DNA from: Tolypeutes matacus
Taxonomy: Eukaryota > Chordata > Mammalia > Cingulata > Chlamyphoridae
Reading direction: 5' to 3'
Length of the DNA stretch: 64,000 nt
NCBI GenBank assembly: GCA_026826555.1
Contig: JAKSZT010020697.1
Coordinates: forward strand, 1,771,685-1,835,684
Shown here: positions 12,854 to 24,233 of the stretch, in pieces
How the letters are laid out: the number at the start of each line of letters is the position of its first letter
Position numbering within the stretch: the stretch's first letter is position 1
The notes under the pieces: model-generated
Told to the model about the DNA's origin: nothing
Databases searched by the model: none
Seen by the model: the letters and a program-made list of their open reading frames with translations, nothing else
Made by a program: the position numbers and the translations under genes

Positions 12854-13150
12854 TTGGAAGTCCATGTCAATCTCTACCTGCAGAAGACTTGGAAAGATTT
12901 CCTAGAGAAAATCTGGCACCATAAGGATGGACAGCAGAGGCAGGATGAAGCCTCCTTGTCATTCCTGAGAGATATCTGCAGATGTATGGTGCTGGTGTGG
13001 GGCTGCCAGACAGAGTGGACCAGAACTCGCCTGTCCCTGTGCTCCCAGGACCGCTGCACACATAATTATTGGCAGGGCCTCTGGAAAACATTTCCAAAAT
13101 TCCTTTTTGAGGTGCAGACCAGCCAGGGCTCCCGACTGTCTTCAAACTAG
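12854..13150 (+). other. Unassigned 98-codon open frame in a GC-richer patch
   Basis: This frame lies in a roughly 300-bp patch richer in G+C than its surroundings and outside any repeat I can identify. The translation has several Trp and Cys residues (for example WHHKDGQQR and CRCMVLVWGC) but matches no family I recognise, and no signal peptide or membrane segment is evident. The opposite strand is also open for 92 codons over the same DNA, which weakens the coding case. It could be a diverged exon, a retrocopy fragment or chance. Confidence 0.2.
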
Positions 13151-13659
13151 CTAGTCCCTCCTCTCCAGTATCCTCTGCAAAGAATTCCTCAAACTAAACT
13201 CCTGGGACATCTCAAAATTAAATACTAGCCCATCCTCTCCCCCTTTCTTAATGCTCAATGGGAAATCTCAGGCATTTAATCACTTCATGTTTTCTCTCTG
13301 CTCTCCTACATTGAAAGTTTTGAAAACTCTTGTCTGAATTTATTTCTGTGCTTTGAATGATATTTATTTGTACTACAGGAATCTAAAATGAATGAAAAAA
13401 TCTCAAACTAAAGCAATTAATTTCCCCAGCACAAGTTATTGGTTTCTTCATGGGTGGACGTGTGAATTGTGGACTGGGGATTCAATACTTGTTTCTCCTT
13501 TCTTGTTGGTGCCTATTCAATGTTCAGAATGAGAAAAAATCCAATGAAAGGCAGCTGGCAAGTGAGTCCTTGTCAATACAACTACAGGTGAATAGGGGCT
13601 TGCACCTATTTGTGAATTTAAACCCCTGTTGCCTGTGAATGGGCAGCCTTCTCTGTTAT
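13151..13659. other. Low-copy sequence, no gene seen
   Basis: Nothing recognisable. A 62-codon frame at 13450-13638 has no motif support. Confidence 0.4.
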
Positions 13660-15003
13660 AATTAAGCATTAATTCTGCAGTCCCACCCCCATCTCTGTCC
13701 CTGGTAACCCTTATTCTTATTTCTGACCTTATGCATTTGCTTATTCTAAATTATTGTTGTAGAGCCTATTTTCCCCTACTGATTTATTTGGAACCCTTGT
13801 CAAAAGTCAATTCCATTGGCCTATGTGACTGCCCTTTTTCCAGTATGCTGTGTTCTGATTACTGTAGCTTTGTAATAAGTTTTGAAATCAGGAAATATGT
13901 AGTCCTCCAAATTTATGCTTCTTATTCAAGATGTTGTGGGCTATGAGGTGCCCTTTATCTTTCAATATGATTTTAATTATTGGCTTTTCCACTTCTGCAA
14001 ATGTTGTTTTGAATTTTGAATGGGTTTGCATGGATCTGCAAATCACTTTTGGTAGAAGTGATATCTTAACATTTAATCTTCCAATCTATGAACTTGGGAT
14101 GTCCTTCCATTTATTTAGGTATTTAATCTCATTCAACAATATTTTTTTATTTTTTACTGTCCTTCCTATCCTTTGTTAAATTTGTTCTTAGATATTTGAT
14201 TTTTTTATATGATTAAAAATGTATGTTTTTCTTTTTCACCATGTTTATTATATGTGTTCAAAACCAACATTGATATGTGCATGCTGATATTATACCTCAA
14301 CAATTTTCTGAATTCATTTATTAGATCTATTAGATTTTTTGTAGATTTTTAATTCTATGTCTTGACTAATTACTCTGTCCAGAATAGCCAGTACAATGTT
14401 GAATAACAGTGGTGACACTCAGCAACCTTTTCTTGTTCCTGACCTGAAGTGAGGTTAAGTGCTCTGTCTTCACCATTAGGATAATGTTACCTGAGATTTT
14501 TCATAAGCCCTTTATCATTGGGAAATAGAAATTTCCTTTTATTACTATGTTTATGAGTGTTTTTATGAAGAAATTGTGTTTGATTTTGTCAAAATGCCTT
14601 CATGCATCCACCATGATGCAGATCTATGGTGTATTACATTAATTGATTTTCTTATTTAAACCACCCATGCATTCCTGGGATACAGCCCACTTAATCATGG
14701 TGTATATATCTATAAATGTACTGTTGGATTTGCTTCACTAGAATTTTTTTAGCATTTTTACAACTGTATTCAGGAGGAATATTGGTGTATAACTTTTCCT
14801 CATGATATCTTTATTGGTATGATCCTGATGCAGGCCACATAGAATGAGCTTAAAATCCATCCCTCTTGAATTTTGGAAAAATTTTGAACAGGATTTCTGT
14901 GAATTCTTTCTTGGGTGTTAGGTAAAATTCACCCATGAAGACATCTGGTCTTGAATTCTTATTTTTAAGGAGGTTGTTGATTAGTGCATTGACCTCTTTA
15001 TTT
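13660..15003 (-). mobile_element. L1-3, downstream half: old antisense L1
   Basis: On the minus strand a short 3' UTR remnant (about 13660-13750) joins ORF2 C-terminal and reverse transcriptase sequence (13780-15003). The reading stops in the N-terminal part of the reverse transcriptase domain, where L1-4 is inserted. The rest of the same ORF2 (further N-terminal, same strand, similar decay) resumes near 37801. The two halves therefore look like one element split by later insertions. Confidence 0.72.
14995..15003. repeat. Probable L1-4 target duplication, left (TCTTTATTT)
   Basis: This 9-bp sequence immediately precedes the 3' end of L1-4 and recurs at 26873-26881, right after its 5' end. 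It is short and AT-rich, so it supports the boundaries but is not conclusive alone. Confidence 0.5.
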
Positions 15004-16710
15004 ATAATAATATATATATATATTTTAAATTACTAAGATTTCATAAATGTACACAAAAATTATAGGGATCCCCATATTCTCCACTTCCCACACCTCCCAC
15101 AACCTCCCACATAAACATCTCTCATCAGTGTGGTAAATCACCTGCAATGGATATACACATCCTGAGGCTTTGCCACTAAGCATGGGCTGTAGTTCATATT
15201 GTATACCACACTCTCTCCCATACATTTCTGTATGTTATATGATGATATAAAGTGGCCTGTATCTATCATAGCAATGTCACTCAGGATAATTCCCAAGTCC
15301 CAAAAAAGTTCCTGTATTACAACTGCTTTTCCATCTTCCTCCCCTCAGGGCATCCAGTGGCTACTGGCTTCAAATTAGTGTTGTAATTTCTTCCATTGCT
15401 CGAATCACAATATGTCTATAACAGAAGACCGGTAAGTGCACTCTAGCCTATAACTCTTCCCCCAATACTGAGGGGTCTGGGATGATGATGTCCACACCAC
15501 CTCCAAGTGAGAGGGGGTTTGTATCCCATGAATAAGATGGATGGGATTATCCTGCCTGCAGCTGCAGACTCTCTCCATTCCCTTGGATGGCCATTGATCA
15601 TCATCATCTCCCCACCAGGAGTCCTGGCTGAGCCCATTGAGCTGTAGAGGAGTTGCAGCTCTACCAAGATTCCAGGCCCAGCTAGCACATGGACAGCCCA
15701 AAGACTCCAGTCTCTGGGAGTACACCTACAAACTCCAGCACCACATATAGGGAATATAGGGGCAGATGGGCTACATGCAGAGAGGACATATTTGAGCCCA
15801 ACTCTGTCACTCTCAGGAGAACAGAATGCAAAGTAGGGCCCATTGATAAGGCACCAAACTCTGGAGCTATCTACCCTTATATAGGACCTGGGTGTCTCCA
15901 GAGTCCTCAGGAGCACCTCTATTGGGGTGATATCCATATTGGAAGCCTATGAGGTCCTACTGAGATGTGAATATGTGTTTCCTCTGGGATGACCTCCCAA
16001 CTCACTTTGAAGTCTCTTAGTCATATGAACTCAGCTGTCTTTACCTTTTACCCCCTTTATTTGAGGTCTTTTTCCAGTCATATTGCCAGTTGGCACTTTG
16101 TAGTAATCCCTATTGCAAGGGAGGCTCATCCCTGGGAGTCAAGTCCCATGCTGGGAGGAAGGTAATGCATTCATATGCTGAATTTGGCTTAGAGAGAGGC
16201 CACATTTGAACAACAAGGAAGCTCTCAGGAGGCAACATTTAGGCACCACTTAACCATAGGTTAAGTTTCAATTTCAAGAGCAAAGACTCTAGGCTAGTCA
16301 TCAATAACAAGAGCCCATCAGTGGATCATCCTCCTTTGCCAGACACTGCCCCTTCACTTGGTGAACTGTTGCTGCTCCCTTGGAGAATGTGGCAGAGCTC
16401 TACAGAACAGGAATTCAGTATTTTCTCATTTATTGAGTGATTCTCCACCCACTGTGGCCATGCCCCATGAGCATTTGAACAATATTATATACCTTTTATG
16501 TATATTCAGGTGAACTTCTTCCTATGCACCACCCATACCTTACACCTCCCAGCAACTATCCTCTCCAGCCCCAGTTGTAACCCTTCTGTGATCAAAAGCT
16601 TCTTTAAAAATGAAGCCAATACAATAGCCAAACAAATGAAAAGGAAAATGAAATAATAATGATAAGTTTAAATGTAAGAGATAAAATACATGAAAACTTA
16701 AAAAAAACTA

Positions 16711-16723
16711 AAAACTAAAATTA
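16711..16723. repeat. Probable L1-5 target duplication, left
   Basis: AAAACTAAAATTA precedes the L1-5 5' end. A similar A-rich sequence ending AAAATTA (20373-20385) follows the L1-5 poly(A), with two mismatches. Its low complexity limits confidence, but the interrupted L1-4 3' UTR resumes correctly right after it (ATGGGTTGGGATATTC). Confidence 0.5.
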
Positions 16724-18242
16724 GACCTTGAGAGGAATATGGCATCAGTTTAGGTGGGCACTCACCATCTTGCTCATTAGGAACAGATGATTGGAGACAG
16801 GATCCTGCCTGAGAGGTCTATTCTGGAGGCCCACAGAGTGATAACATTGGGGACATTTATCTGGAGGGAGCTGGAAGGTGAGATGGATTGCTCAGGATAG
16901 AATCATGAAGTTTTCCCAGCTGAGCCCTACACTCACAGTAAAAGGCTGTGATGAGTCCCAACTCCCATCAGCAACCCAGTGAGAGGGAGCATTCTCCGAG
17001 GGTGAGAGGGTTCTGACAGAGGGTGTAGAAGGGTTTCCTTTCTGTAGGTTTGGTTGCCTGGAGCCCTCACAGCTTTGGGGAGCAAACCATATGGCTTGAA
17101 GTGGCACCAGGCTGAGGGGATAGGTGAATCTGCTGAGGAAGCCTGAATTACCTAACTGCCCTGTGATATGGAGGCTTAGCTGTGGAGGGGATGGAGTCAG
17201 CCAATTTTATCATTCTGAGCTGACAAATATCAGAACTTCAGCTCCCCTGGGGATGCCAGGCAGTGGTAAGTGTTGACAAGTTTCTACGAGTCTATTTAGG
17301 GTCCCCTAGGTGGAGGGGGTGGTCTAGAAGAGGACTTCTTTTGGGTGACTTATTTCTCCAAAAAAATTTTTAACTTACTTTAATCACTAAAATCTTCATC
17401 AAAACATGCAGATAAAAGCATGCAGGGCAATTAATTGCTGAACACAAGCAGGCTGAGAGGCTCCACAAGAGCCCAAGAAGGAACACTGTTCTTCCTTAGC
17501 TTTGTTCGACTGCTTCCTTGTGTGGTTGTTTGGTATTTCTTTGTTACTTTGTTTGTCTCTTGCTTTTCTTACCTCTTTCCTCCCCCTTCCTTTTTTTAAA
17601 TGTGCTGTTAGCTTGTCTCTTCTTTGCTGTGCTTCACCTTCCATGCTTTCCCATTTTATGTGTATATAGATTTCATTTCCCAATGTTATCTCTTTTCCTT
17701 CCTTCATCTTTCTACCTTCTGCTTTTTGTTGTGGTTCTTACATACCACCTATTTCCATTAGTCCACAGTTTCATGGGTGTTGATTTCTATCTTTTCTATT
17801 CTGTTTCCTTCTTTTTAAAATTATTATTAACATTTCCCTTTTAGCCCTTTCTTTACTCTTTCTCTCTCTCCTCATCATTCTGGCCTTCTAAATCATTATA
17901 TATGTTTTCCTCTATTTGGTTTCCCATTCCATTGTAGGTACTCAACTTTTATTCCCTATTACTCTACACTGCCTACATAAGTTAAATATTCATTTTACTC
18001 AGACTTATATGGCCCCTCTTCTAATTTTTCTCAATATTACTATTATCCTTCTTCCTTTCTCACCTCTTTTGATTCCTCTGACCCTAATATTTTTCCTTCA
18101 AGGGAATATAGGAAAAAGCAAGGAAATAGAACATGAAGAACAAAGTGTCAAAGACAAAACAACACACACACAGAACCACCAGGTAAAAAAATTCTATAGC
18201 AGAAAGAGAAACTAATCAACTGAATAAACCCATCAAGGTAAA
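16724..18242 (+). promoter_or_regulatory. L1-5 5' UTR
   Basis: This is the sense-strand counterpart of the L1-4 5' UTR. It starts with GACCTTGAGAGGAATATGGC. The first ~800 bp are mixed sequence, and 17515-18110 is a strongly pyrimidine-biased stretch that produces spurious Leu/Phe/Ser-rich frames. The promoter role is inferred from L1 biology; no factor site is claimed. Confidence 0.7.
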
Positions 18243-19114
18243 ATGATGACCAGAGGGCAACAAAAATTACAAATCATACTGAGAAACAGGAAGACATGGC
18301 CCAGTCCAATGAACAAACTAAAAATTAGGAAGAGATGCAGAACATTGAACAAGTAATCACACCTGTCAAAACAAATATCATGGACCAACTTAATGAAGTG
18401 AAAGAAGAGATTAAGGATATTTAAAAGACACTGGGAGAATATACTGAAGAAATTGTTAATATACATAAAGATATAATGGATATGACAGTGATGAATGGAA
18501 AAATCTAAGAAATAAAAAAGACACTGGATTCACATAACAGCATATTTGAACAAGCAGAAGAAAGAATTAGTGATGTGCAAGACAGTACATCTGAAATCAA
18601 ACGGATAGTAGAACAGATAAACAAAAAGATAGAAAAAAAAATCCATCAGGGACTTAGGGATTTAACTGCCAACACAAAACACACCAGCATATGCATTATA
18701 GGCAACCCAGAAGGAGAAGAGAAGGGAAAGGGAACAGAAGTTTTGAAGGAAATAATAGCTGAAAACTTCCCAACCCTATTGAGCAAGGTGGATGTACATG
18801 TCCAGGAAGCACAGTGCAACCCAAACAGTATAAATCCCAACAGGCCAACCCCAAGACATATAATTATCAAAATGTCCAATGCTCAAGACAAAGAGAAGAT
18901 ACTCAAGGCAGAAAGAGAAAAGAGAGCCATCACATACAAGGGAAGCACAATAAGATTAAGTGCTAATTTCACATCTGAAACCATGGAGGCAAGAAGTCAG
19001 TGGTATGACATAGTCAAAGTACTAAAAGAAAAAACTTCTGGCCATGAATTCTCTATCCAGCAAAACTGGCTTTCAAAAATGATGGAGAGTTCAAAAATAT
19101 TCCCAGATAAATAG
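18243..19114 (+). pseudogene. L1-5 ORF1
   Basis: The start at 18243 is placed by alignment with L1-6 ORF1. The N-terminal coiled-coil part (18243-18570) is broken by a one-base loss and stops. From 18575 a 179-codon frame is open. It has the end of the coiled coil (STSEIKRIVEQINKKIEK), the RNA-recognition motif region (SICIIGNPEGEEKGKG) and the C-terminal nucleic-acid-binding domain (TYKGSTIRLSANF), and ends at the usual place. It cannot make a full ORF1 protein of about 340 residues. Confidence 0.88.
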
Positions 19115-19284
19115 AAATTAAGAGTATGCCAATAAGAAACCTGCTCTTCAAGATTTAATAAACAAGTTCTGCAGGTTGTAAGGAAAAGACAGGGGAGAGA
19201 GAGTTGGAGGAGAGAATAATAACAACTAAAAGGAAAAAAGAGAAATAAAAACAAAATATAACATATATAAACCCAAAAGAAAAT

Positions 19285-20252
19285 ATGGCTGATGTAAGAA
19301 ATTCATTGAGAGTAATAACACTGAATGTTAATGGGTTAAACTTACCAGTCAAGAGACACTATTGGCAAAATGGATAAGGAAATATGATCCACTTATATGC
19401 CATCTACAAGAAACCTACCTTAAACACAGGGATTCAATGAGGCTGAAAGTGAATGACTGGAAAACAATTTTACAAGCAAACACTAACCAAAAAAGGGCAG
19501 GAGAAGCTATCCTAATAGAGGACAAAATAGACTTTAAATGCAAAATTATTGTAAGAGACAATTATGGACACTATATATTAGAAAAAGGGATAATCTCTCA
19601 AGACCAGAGAACAATCATAAACATTTATGCACCTAATCAGGGTGCCTCAAAATACATGAGGCAAACACTGGAAAAACTAAGTGGAGAAGTAGATGCCTCT
19701 ACAGTTTTACTGGGGGACTTTAATACACCATTATCACCATTAGAAAGAACACCTAGACAGAAAATCAATAAAGAAACAAAGACTCTGAATAATACATTAG
19801 AGAACCTGGACTTAATGGACATATACAGAATGCTACACCCAAATACAGTGGGATGTATATTCTTCTCATGTGCACATGGATCATATGTAAAGATAGACCA
19901 CTTGCTAGGCCACAGAACAACTCTCAATGAATTCAGAAAGATTGAAATTATAGAAAGTATATTCTCTGACCACAATGGAATGAAATTGGAAATCACTAAG
20001 GGCCAGAGAACCAGATTAGGCACAAAGATATGGAAGTTAAACAGCACACTCTTAGACAAAAAGTGCATCAAGGAAGAAATCTCAAAAGATATCAGTAACT
20101 ACCTTGAAAGGAATGAAAATGACAACACAACATTTATAAACCTATGGGATGTAGCCCAAGCTTTATTAAGAGGGAAGTTCATAGCCATAAATGCATATAT
20201 TAAAAAAGAAAGAGCTAAAATTGAAGACCTAACTGCACACCTGGAGAAATTA
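19285..20252 (+). pseudogene. L1-5 ORF2, endonuclease domain only
   Basis: ORF2 opens at the ATG at 19285 and is frameshifted near 19360. It then stays open for 299 codons covering an apurinic/apyrimidinic-type endonuclease: the LQETYLK active-site strand, the INIYAPNQ strand, the GDFNTPLS catalytic motif and the SDHNGMKLE motif with its DH pair. The frame ends at a stop (20261) just after the junction with 3' UTR sequence. The reverse transcriptase (normally residues ~500-770) is absent. Confidence 0.9.
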
Positions 20253-21589
20253 CCACACTAATGAAAGATGTTTATGTGGGAGGTTGTGGGAAGGGTGGGA
20301 TGTGGATAACATGGGAATCCCTGTAATTTTTGTATAACATTTATGTAATCTAAGCATCTTTTGAAAAAGAAAAAAATAAAAATTAATGGGTTGGGATATT
20401 CAAAAAATGGGGAAAATTTTTAAAAATACTTTTTTGTGTGACATTAAATTTAAAGATTAAAAAAAATTTTTTTTGATATTTTGCCTTTTATCACTGCAAT
20501 ATCTGGTGTCCAGTCTGTATCGTGGCACCTTTCCCCTCTCACTCCCCATTGTCTCACTATTTTCCATTAAATTTTCAAAGATGTTTTAGGTCACAGCAAA
20601 GTCGCATACAGAATTCAAGAGTCTCTCATATACCCAACCTCCTCCCACATTCCTCACCCTATATTAAAACCTTTTTGTATGTGGATGTTAGCATTGTTAT
20701 AACTGATATACAGATGGTGAAACACAGCTACTAAACATTGTCAATGGTTTACAGTATGGTTTACATTTTAGACCATACACTTTTATAAATTTTGTGGATA
20801 TTTACCATGTCCTGTGCCCATCACTGTAAGGTAATGAAAAACATTTCCACTCACCACTAAATAACCCCTGTTTGATATATTCTCTTCCTCCCTCCCCATC
20901 TCCCTGGGGCCCATGACAACACCCTGGCTTGACTCATTGGATGACAAGATTCATAGTTACATGCAACAAGAGGTCTTGACACATTGGTTTGTCCTTCCTT
21001 ATTAGGAACCACCCTTGCTCATAAGAGATGCCTGCCCGTCTATTTCTGAGTGAATTGTTCCTCCCAAAGATGGGATTCCATCACCTTTCCGCTGATAGTG
21101 TGGGTTTCCACCCATGGATACAACACATTATGACAGGCTGAACACTCACACACTCCCTAGAAGCCTGCTCCACATGTGCCCTGCCCCAATTGCTCCTCCA
21201 ACCAACACCCTAAACCAGTGACAATTCCTTGTCATATTGCCATAAGAGCATTCCCACCTCTGTACTTTCAACATCATACCCCCAAATCCCAGGTGTTCAC
21301 CTGGTCCCTCACCCATCTCTCCCCCCAGTATCCTGGGTATTTTAACCCACCCTTCCCAATCTACCTACCTGTCAACCCTGCACCACCAAACTCAATAATA
21401 CCAATGCCCACCATTCCTATCCCTTCAATACACAACTACACTCTATCACTTTACCATAGATTATGCCTGTATGGGTGATGACTCACTACTTTCTTTTTTC
21501 TTTCCCTTTCTTGCAAACTTATCTTTCAGACAGCAGTTCTCAGAGACTGCTCAATTTCCTTAATTCATATCAGTGAGTTCATGTACTGT

Positions 21590-22023
21590 TCATCCTTCAG
21601 TGCCTGGATTGCTACACTCAACATAAGGTCTTCAAGATTCACCCATGTCATTACATGTGTTAGCACTTTATTCCTTCTTATACCTGAGTATTATTTCATT
21701 GTATGTATGTACCACATTTTGTTTATCCATTCACCTGTTGATGGGCACCTGGGTTGATTCCATCTTTTGGTAATAGTGAACAGTGCTGCTATGAACATTG
21801 GTGTGCATATATCTGTTCATGTCTTTGCTTTCAATTCTTCTGGGTATATACCCAGCAATGGAATCACTGGATCATTTGGAAGATATATAGTTAGTTTTTG
21901 AGGAACCATAAAACTGCCTTCCACAGTGGCTGAACCATTCCACAATCCCACCAGCAGTGGATGAAGGTTTCCATTCCTCCACATCCTCTCCAACTCATAG
22001 TCTGCTGTTTTTCTAACAGCCAC
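21590..22023 (-). pseudogene. L1-4 ORF2 C-terminal remnant
   Basis: The minus-strand translation includes the terminal L1 ORF2 region (for example PVIPLLGIYPEELKAKT near 21820) and the Cys/His-rich tail. Stops and indels are present. The fragment ends exactly where the antisense LTR element begins. Confidence 0.8.
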
Positions 22024-22613
22024 TATATTAGTCAGCCAAAGGGGTGCTAATGTGAAATACCAAAAATTGCTTGGTCTTTATAAAGGGTATTTATTTGGGA
22101 TAGAAGTCCACAGTTACCAGGCCATAAAGCATAAGTTTCTTCCCTCAACAAAGTCCGATGCCATGTGTTGGAGCAAGACAGCTGTTGATGTTTGCCAGGG
22201 TTCAGGCTTCTTGGGTTCCTCTCTCCCCAGGGCTTTGTTTCTATCCAGGCTCAGTGCCTCTGTTTCCTCCACAAGGTCAGCGGTAGACTATAACACTCTC
22301 TAGGCTTTGCTTCTCTCCACAAGACCCACTGTAAACTCTCAGCAAACCACTTGTCTCTATCCCGGGACCTTCTCTCCAACATGAAAACTCCAATATCAAA
22401 ACTGCTACTCAAAACCTGCTCCCTCTGTCCTTTGCCTTACCTTTTATATTCAATCTCCACCCACCAAGGTGTGGGGCTCAATGCTCTACTGATGTGGCCC
22501 AGTCAACACCCTAATCATAACTTAGTCATGCCCAGATTAACAGATCAGTTTACAAGCATGATCCAACTATATTTTTGGAGTTCATAATTACATCAAATTG
22601 CCAAACAGGTACA
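22024..22613 (-). repeat. 3' LTR of the antisense LTR element
   Basis: It is collinear with the LTRs at 26957 and 29102 but about 90 bp longer. The outer end is mutated (TATATTAG in place of TGTATTAG). Confidence 0.85.
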
Positions 22614-22844
22614 TTCCACACTCTGAATTCCAAAAATACATTACAATATAAAAAAAAATTTAAATCAGTAACAATGCAAGCACAAAATAATATCATAATC
22701 ATTTTAAAGAAATACAGTTTGTCTTCAGGCAAAATCCCGTCTGCTGTAGACCTCTGAAACTTACAAAACCATTTAACTCTTTCCAATACACAAATGGACA
22801 GACAAAGGTAACCATTTTCATTATCATAAGGAGAAATTGGTATG

Positions 22845-24183
22845 TTAAATATGAGTCATGGATCCTCTACAGTTCAGTAAACCTGCAAGGCATCCTCCAC
22901 TTGATTTCAAAGTCTGAGAGTCATTCTTAAAAGGATGGTTTCTTCTCCTTGGGGCCACATGGGGACCCACCCTTTCTACAGGCTTGCCCAACAGCCATTT
23001 TCTTAGTTCCACCCTCATCAAGCATCTGGGTGTCGACCAAGTTCCAGACCTCACCCTCCAAGAGTGTTGGAGAGATTGCCACACCTTACCCAATCTTTGG
23101 GTTAGAGTCTTAGCTCCCTAGTAGAGGGAGGTGAAGTCAACATTCTCCCTAACCTTTGGCATACAGGTTCAACCTTCTCAAAGCAATGGGTTGACCAATG
23201 GCATTCTCTAATCCATGGGGGACAAGACCACCCGTCTCAGACCTATGGGGTGCTGAACTTAACCTTCCTAATCTTTGAGGAATGTGCTCCACCCTCCCTG
23301 AAACCTGGGGCAGCAAAACTCTTTATGAATATTGGGTGGGGATATCCACCCTTTTCAACTCCTGGGGCAAACACCATTTCTGTACACATGGGTGGGGCTT
23401 CTATCTTGGCCCAAGGTGATGTGTTAATTCCTGATCCCAGCTTCCATGATTTTCTTCTTAAAGCTGTTTCTCCTTCAATCTTTCCTTTCCATGTCCTCTT
23501 TTGTCCAAGCTGACAGTGGTTTTGTTCATATACAACCAAAACTTTGTTCTCAAAAACTGTTGCTTTAGCATGCGGGAAGCAGGGGTCCAAGCCATCAGAG
23601 AGTAAGACTTTCCACAAGTCTTTCCTAGATAACTGCATCTTCGATTCTGAGTTAGAAATTCCAAGTTTAGGAAAGTCTTCAAATGGGGTATTTTCATCTG
23701 GGAATTTGATTTCCAGAAACTTGGAAGTTCTGGAATCAATTTCTATTTTTTTTTTTTGTGCCCAAAAGTTCAGTCCTTAGTGTAATTTGTTCATCTACTA
23801 TTTTGCTATAAGCTGCAAGGAGAAGCCAAGCCACATTCTCCAGGTTTACTTTGGAAAGTACTTCAGCTAAATGCTCCGGTTCACCATTTCCAAATTCTGT
23901 CTTATATAACACCAGTAGGTAATCTTGTTAAGTTCTCTGCAACTTTAAAACATGGATTGCCTTTCCTCCAGTTTCCAATAATACTTTCATCATTTACTTC
24001 TAACTCATCATAGAAAGTCTCTTAAGCATCCATATTACTATCAACAGTCTCTTAAAAGTGATCTAGGGCTTTTCCATCAAGCATTTCACAATTCCTCCAA
24101 AAAATACCCTTTACCTATTTATAAAACTGTTCCAACATTTTGGTAATTACAAAAGCACTTCCCCACTCCTCAGTACCAAATTC
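22845..24183 (-). pseudogene. Broken internal ORF of the antisense LTR element
   Basis: The minus-strand pieces match the ORF of the 26957-29601 element in order. They are the N-terminal LWLTNTEFGTEEWG part (joined upstream to L1 sequence), the central QLSRKDLWKVLLSDGLDPC part (23638-23243) and the C-terminal VERVGPHVAPRRRNH part (23093-22845). Stops and indels separate them. The C-terminal piece shows that the second half of the ORF was once coding in more than one copy. No reverse transcriptase, protease or envelope motif is seen. Confidence 0.75.
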
Positions 24184-24233
24184 TGTATTAGTCAGCCAAA
24201 GGGGTGCTAATGTGAAATACCAAAACTGGGTTG
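24184..24233 (-). repeat. 5' LTR stub
   Basis: Only the innermost ~50 bp of the 5' LTR remain. The junction with L1-4 at about 24230-24234 shares a GGT-type microhomology, consistent with a deletion breakpoint. Confidence 0.75.

Larger units (their letters stand above)
16724..20385 (+). mobile_element. L1-5: sense L1 with internal deletion
   Basis: A full 5' UTR (16724-18242) is followed by ORF1 (18243-19114), ORF2 from its ATG (19285) through the endonuclease domain to about 20252, and then directly the last ~110 bp of an L1 3' UTR with an A-rich tail (to 20385). The reverse transcriptase, the C-terminal ORF2 domain and most of the 3' UTR are absent. It sits inside the 3' UTR of L1-4, in the opposite orientation. 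Confidence 0.87.
22024..24233 (-). mobile_element. Antisense MaLR/ERVL-type LTR element, 5' LTR truncated
   Basis: On the plus strand it shows a complete 3' LTR (22024-22613, inverted), an internal region (22614-24183) and only the last ~50 bp of the 5' LTR (24184-24233). The primer-binding region, complementary to tRNA-Leu type, is seen inverted near 24160-24178. It is the same family as 26957-29601 but older. The internal frame is broken into short pieces. It is inserted in ORF2 of L1-4, and its right edge abuts L1-4 ORF2 codons near the ORF2 start. Confidence 0.85.

Noticed and set aside
15443..15937. 164-codon minus-strand frame
   Set aside because: This is the same L1 3' UTR segment as 1761-2384. 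The frame differs between copies and no motif is present.
17518..18215. Leu/Phe/Ser-rich frames that look like membrane proteins
   Set aside because: The hydrophobicity comes from the C/T-rich L1 5' UTR. The same artefact appears at 47733-48089 and 40% of such frames overlap each other.
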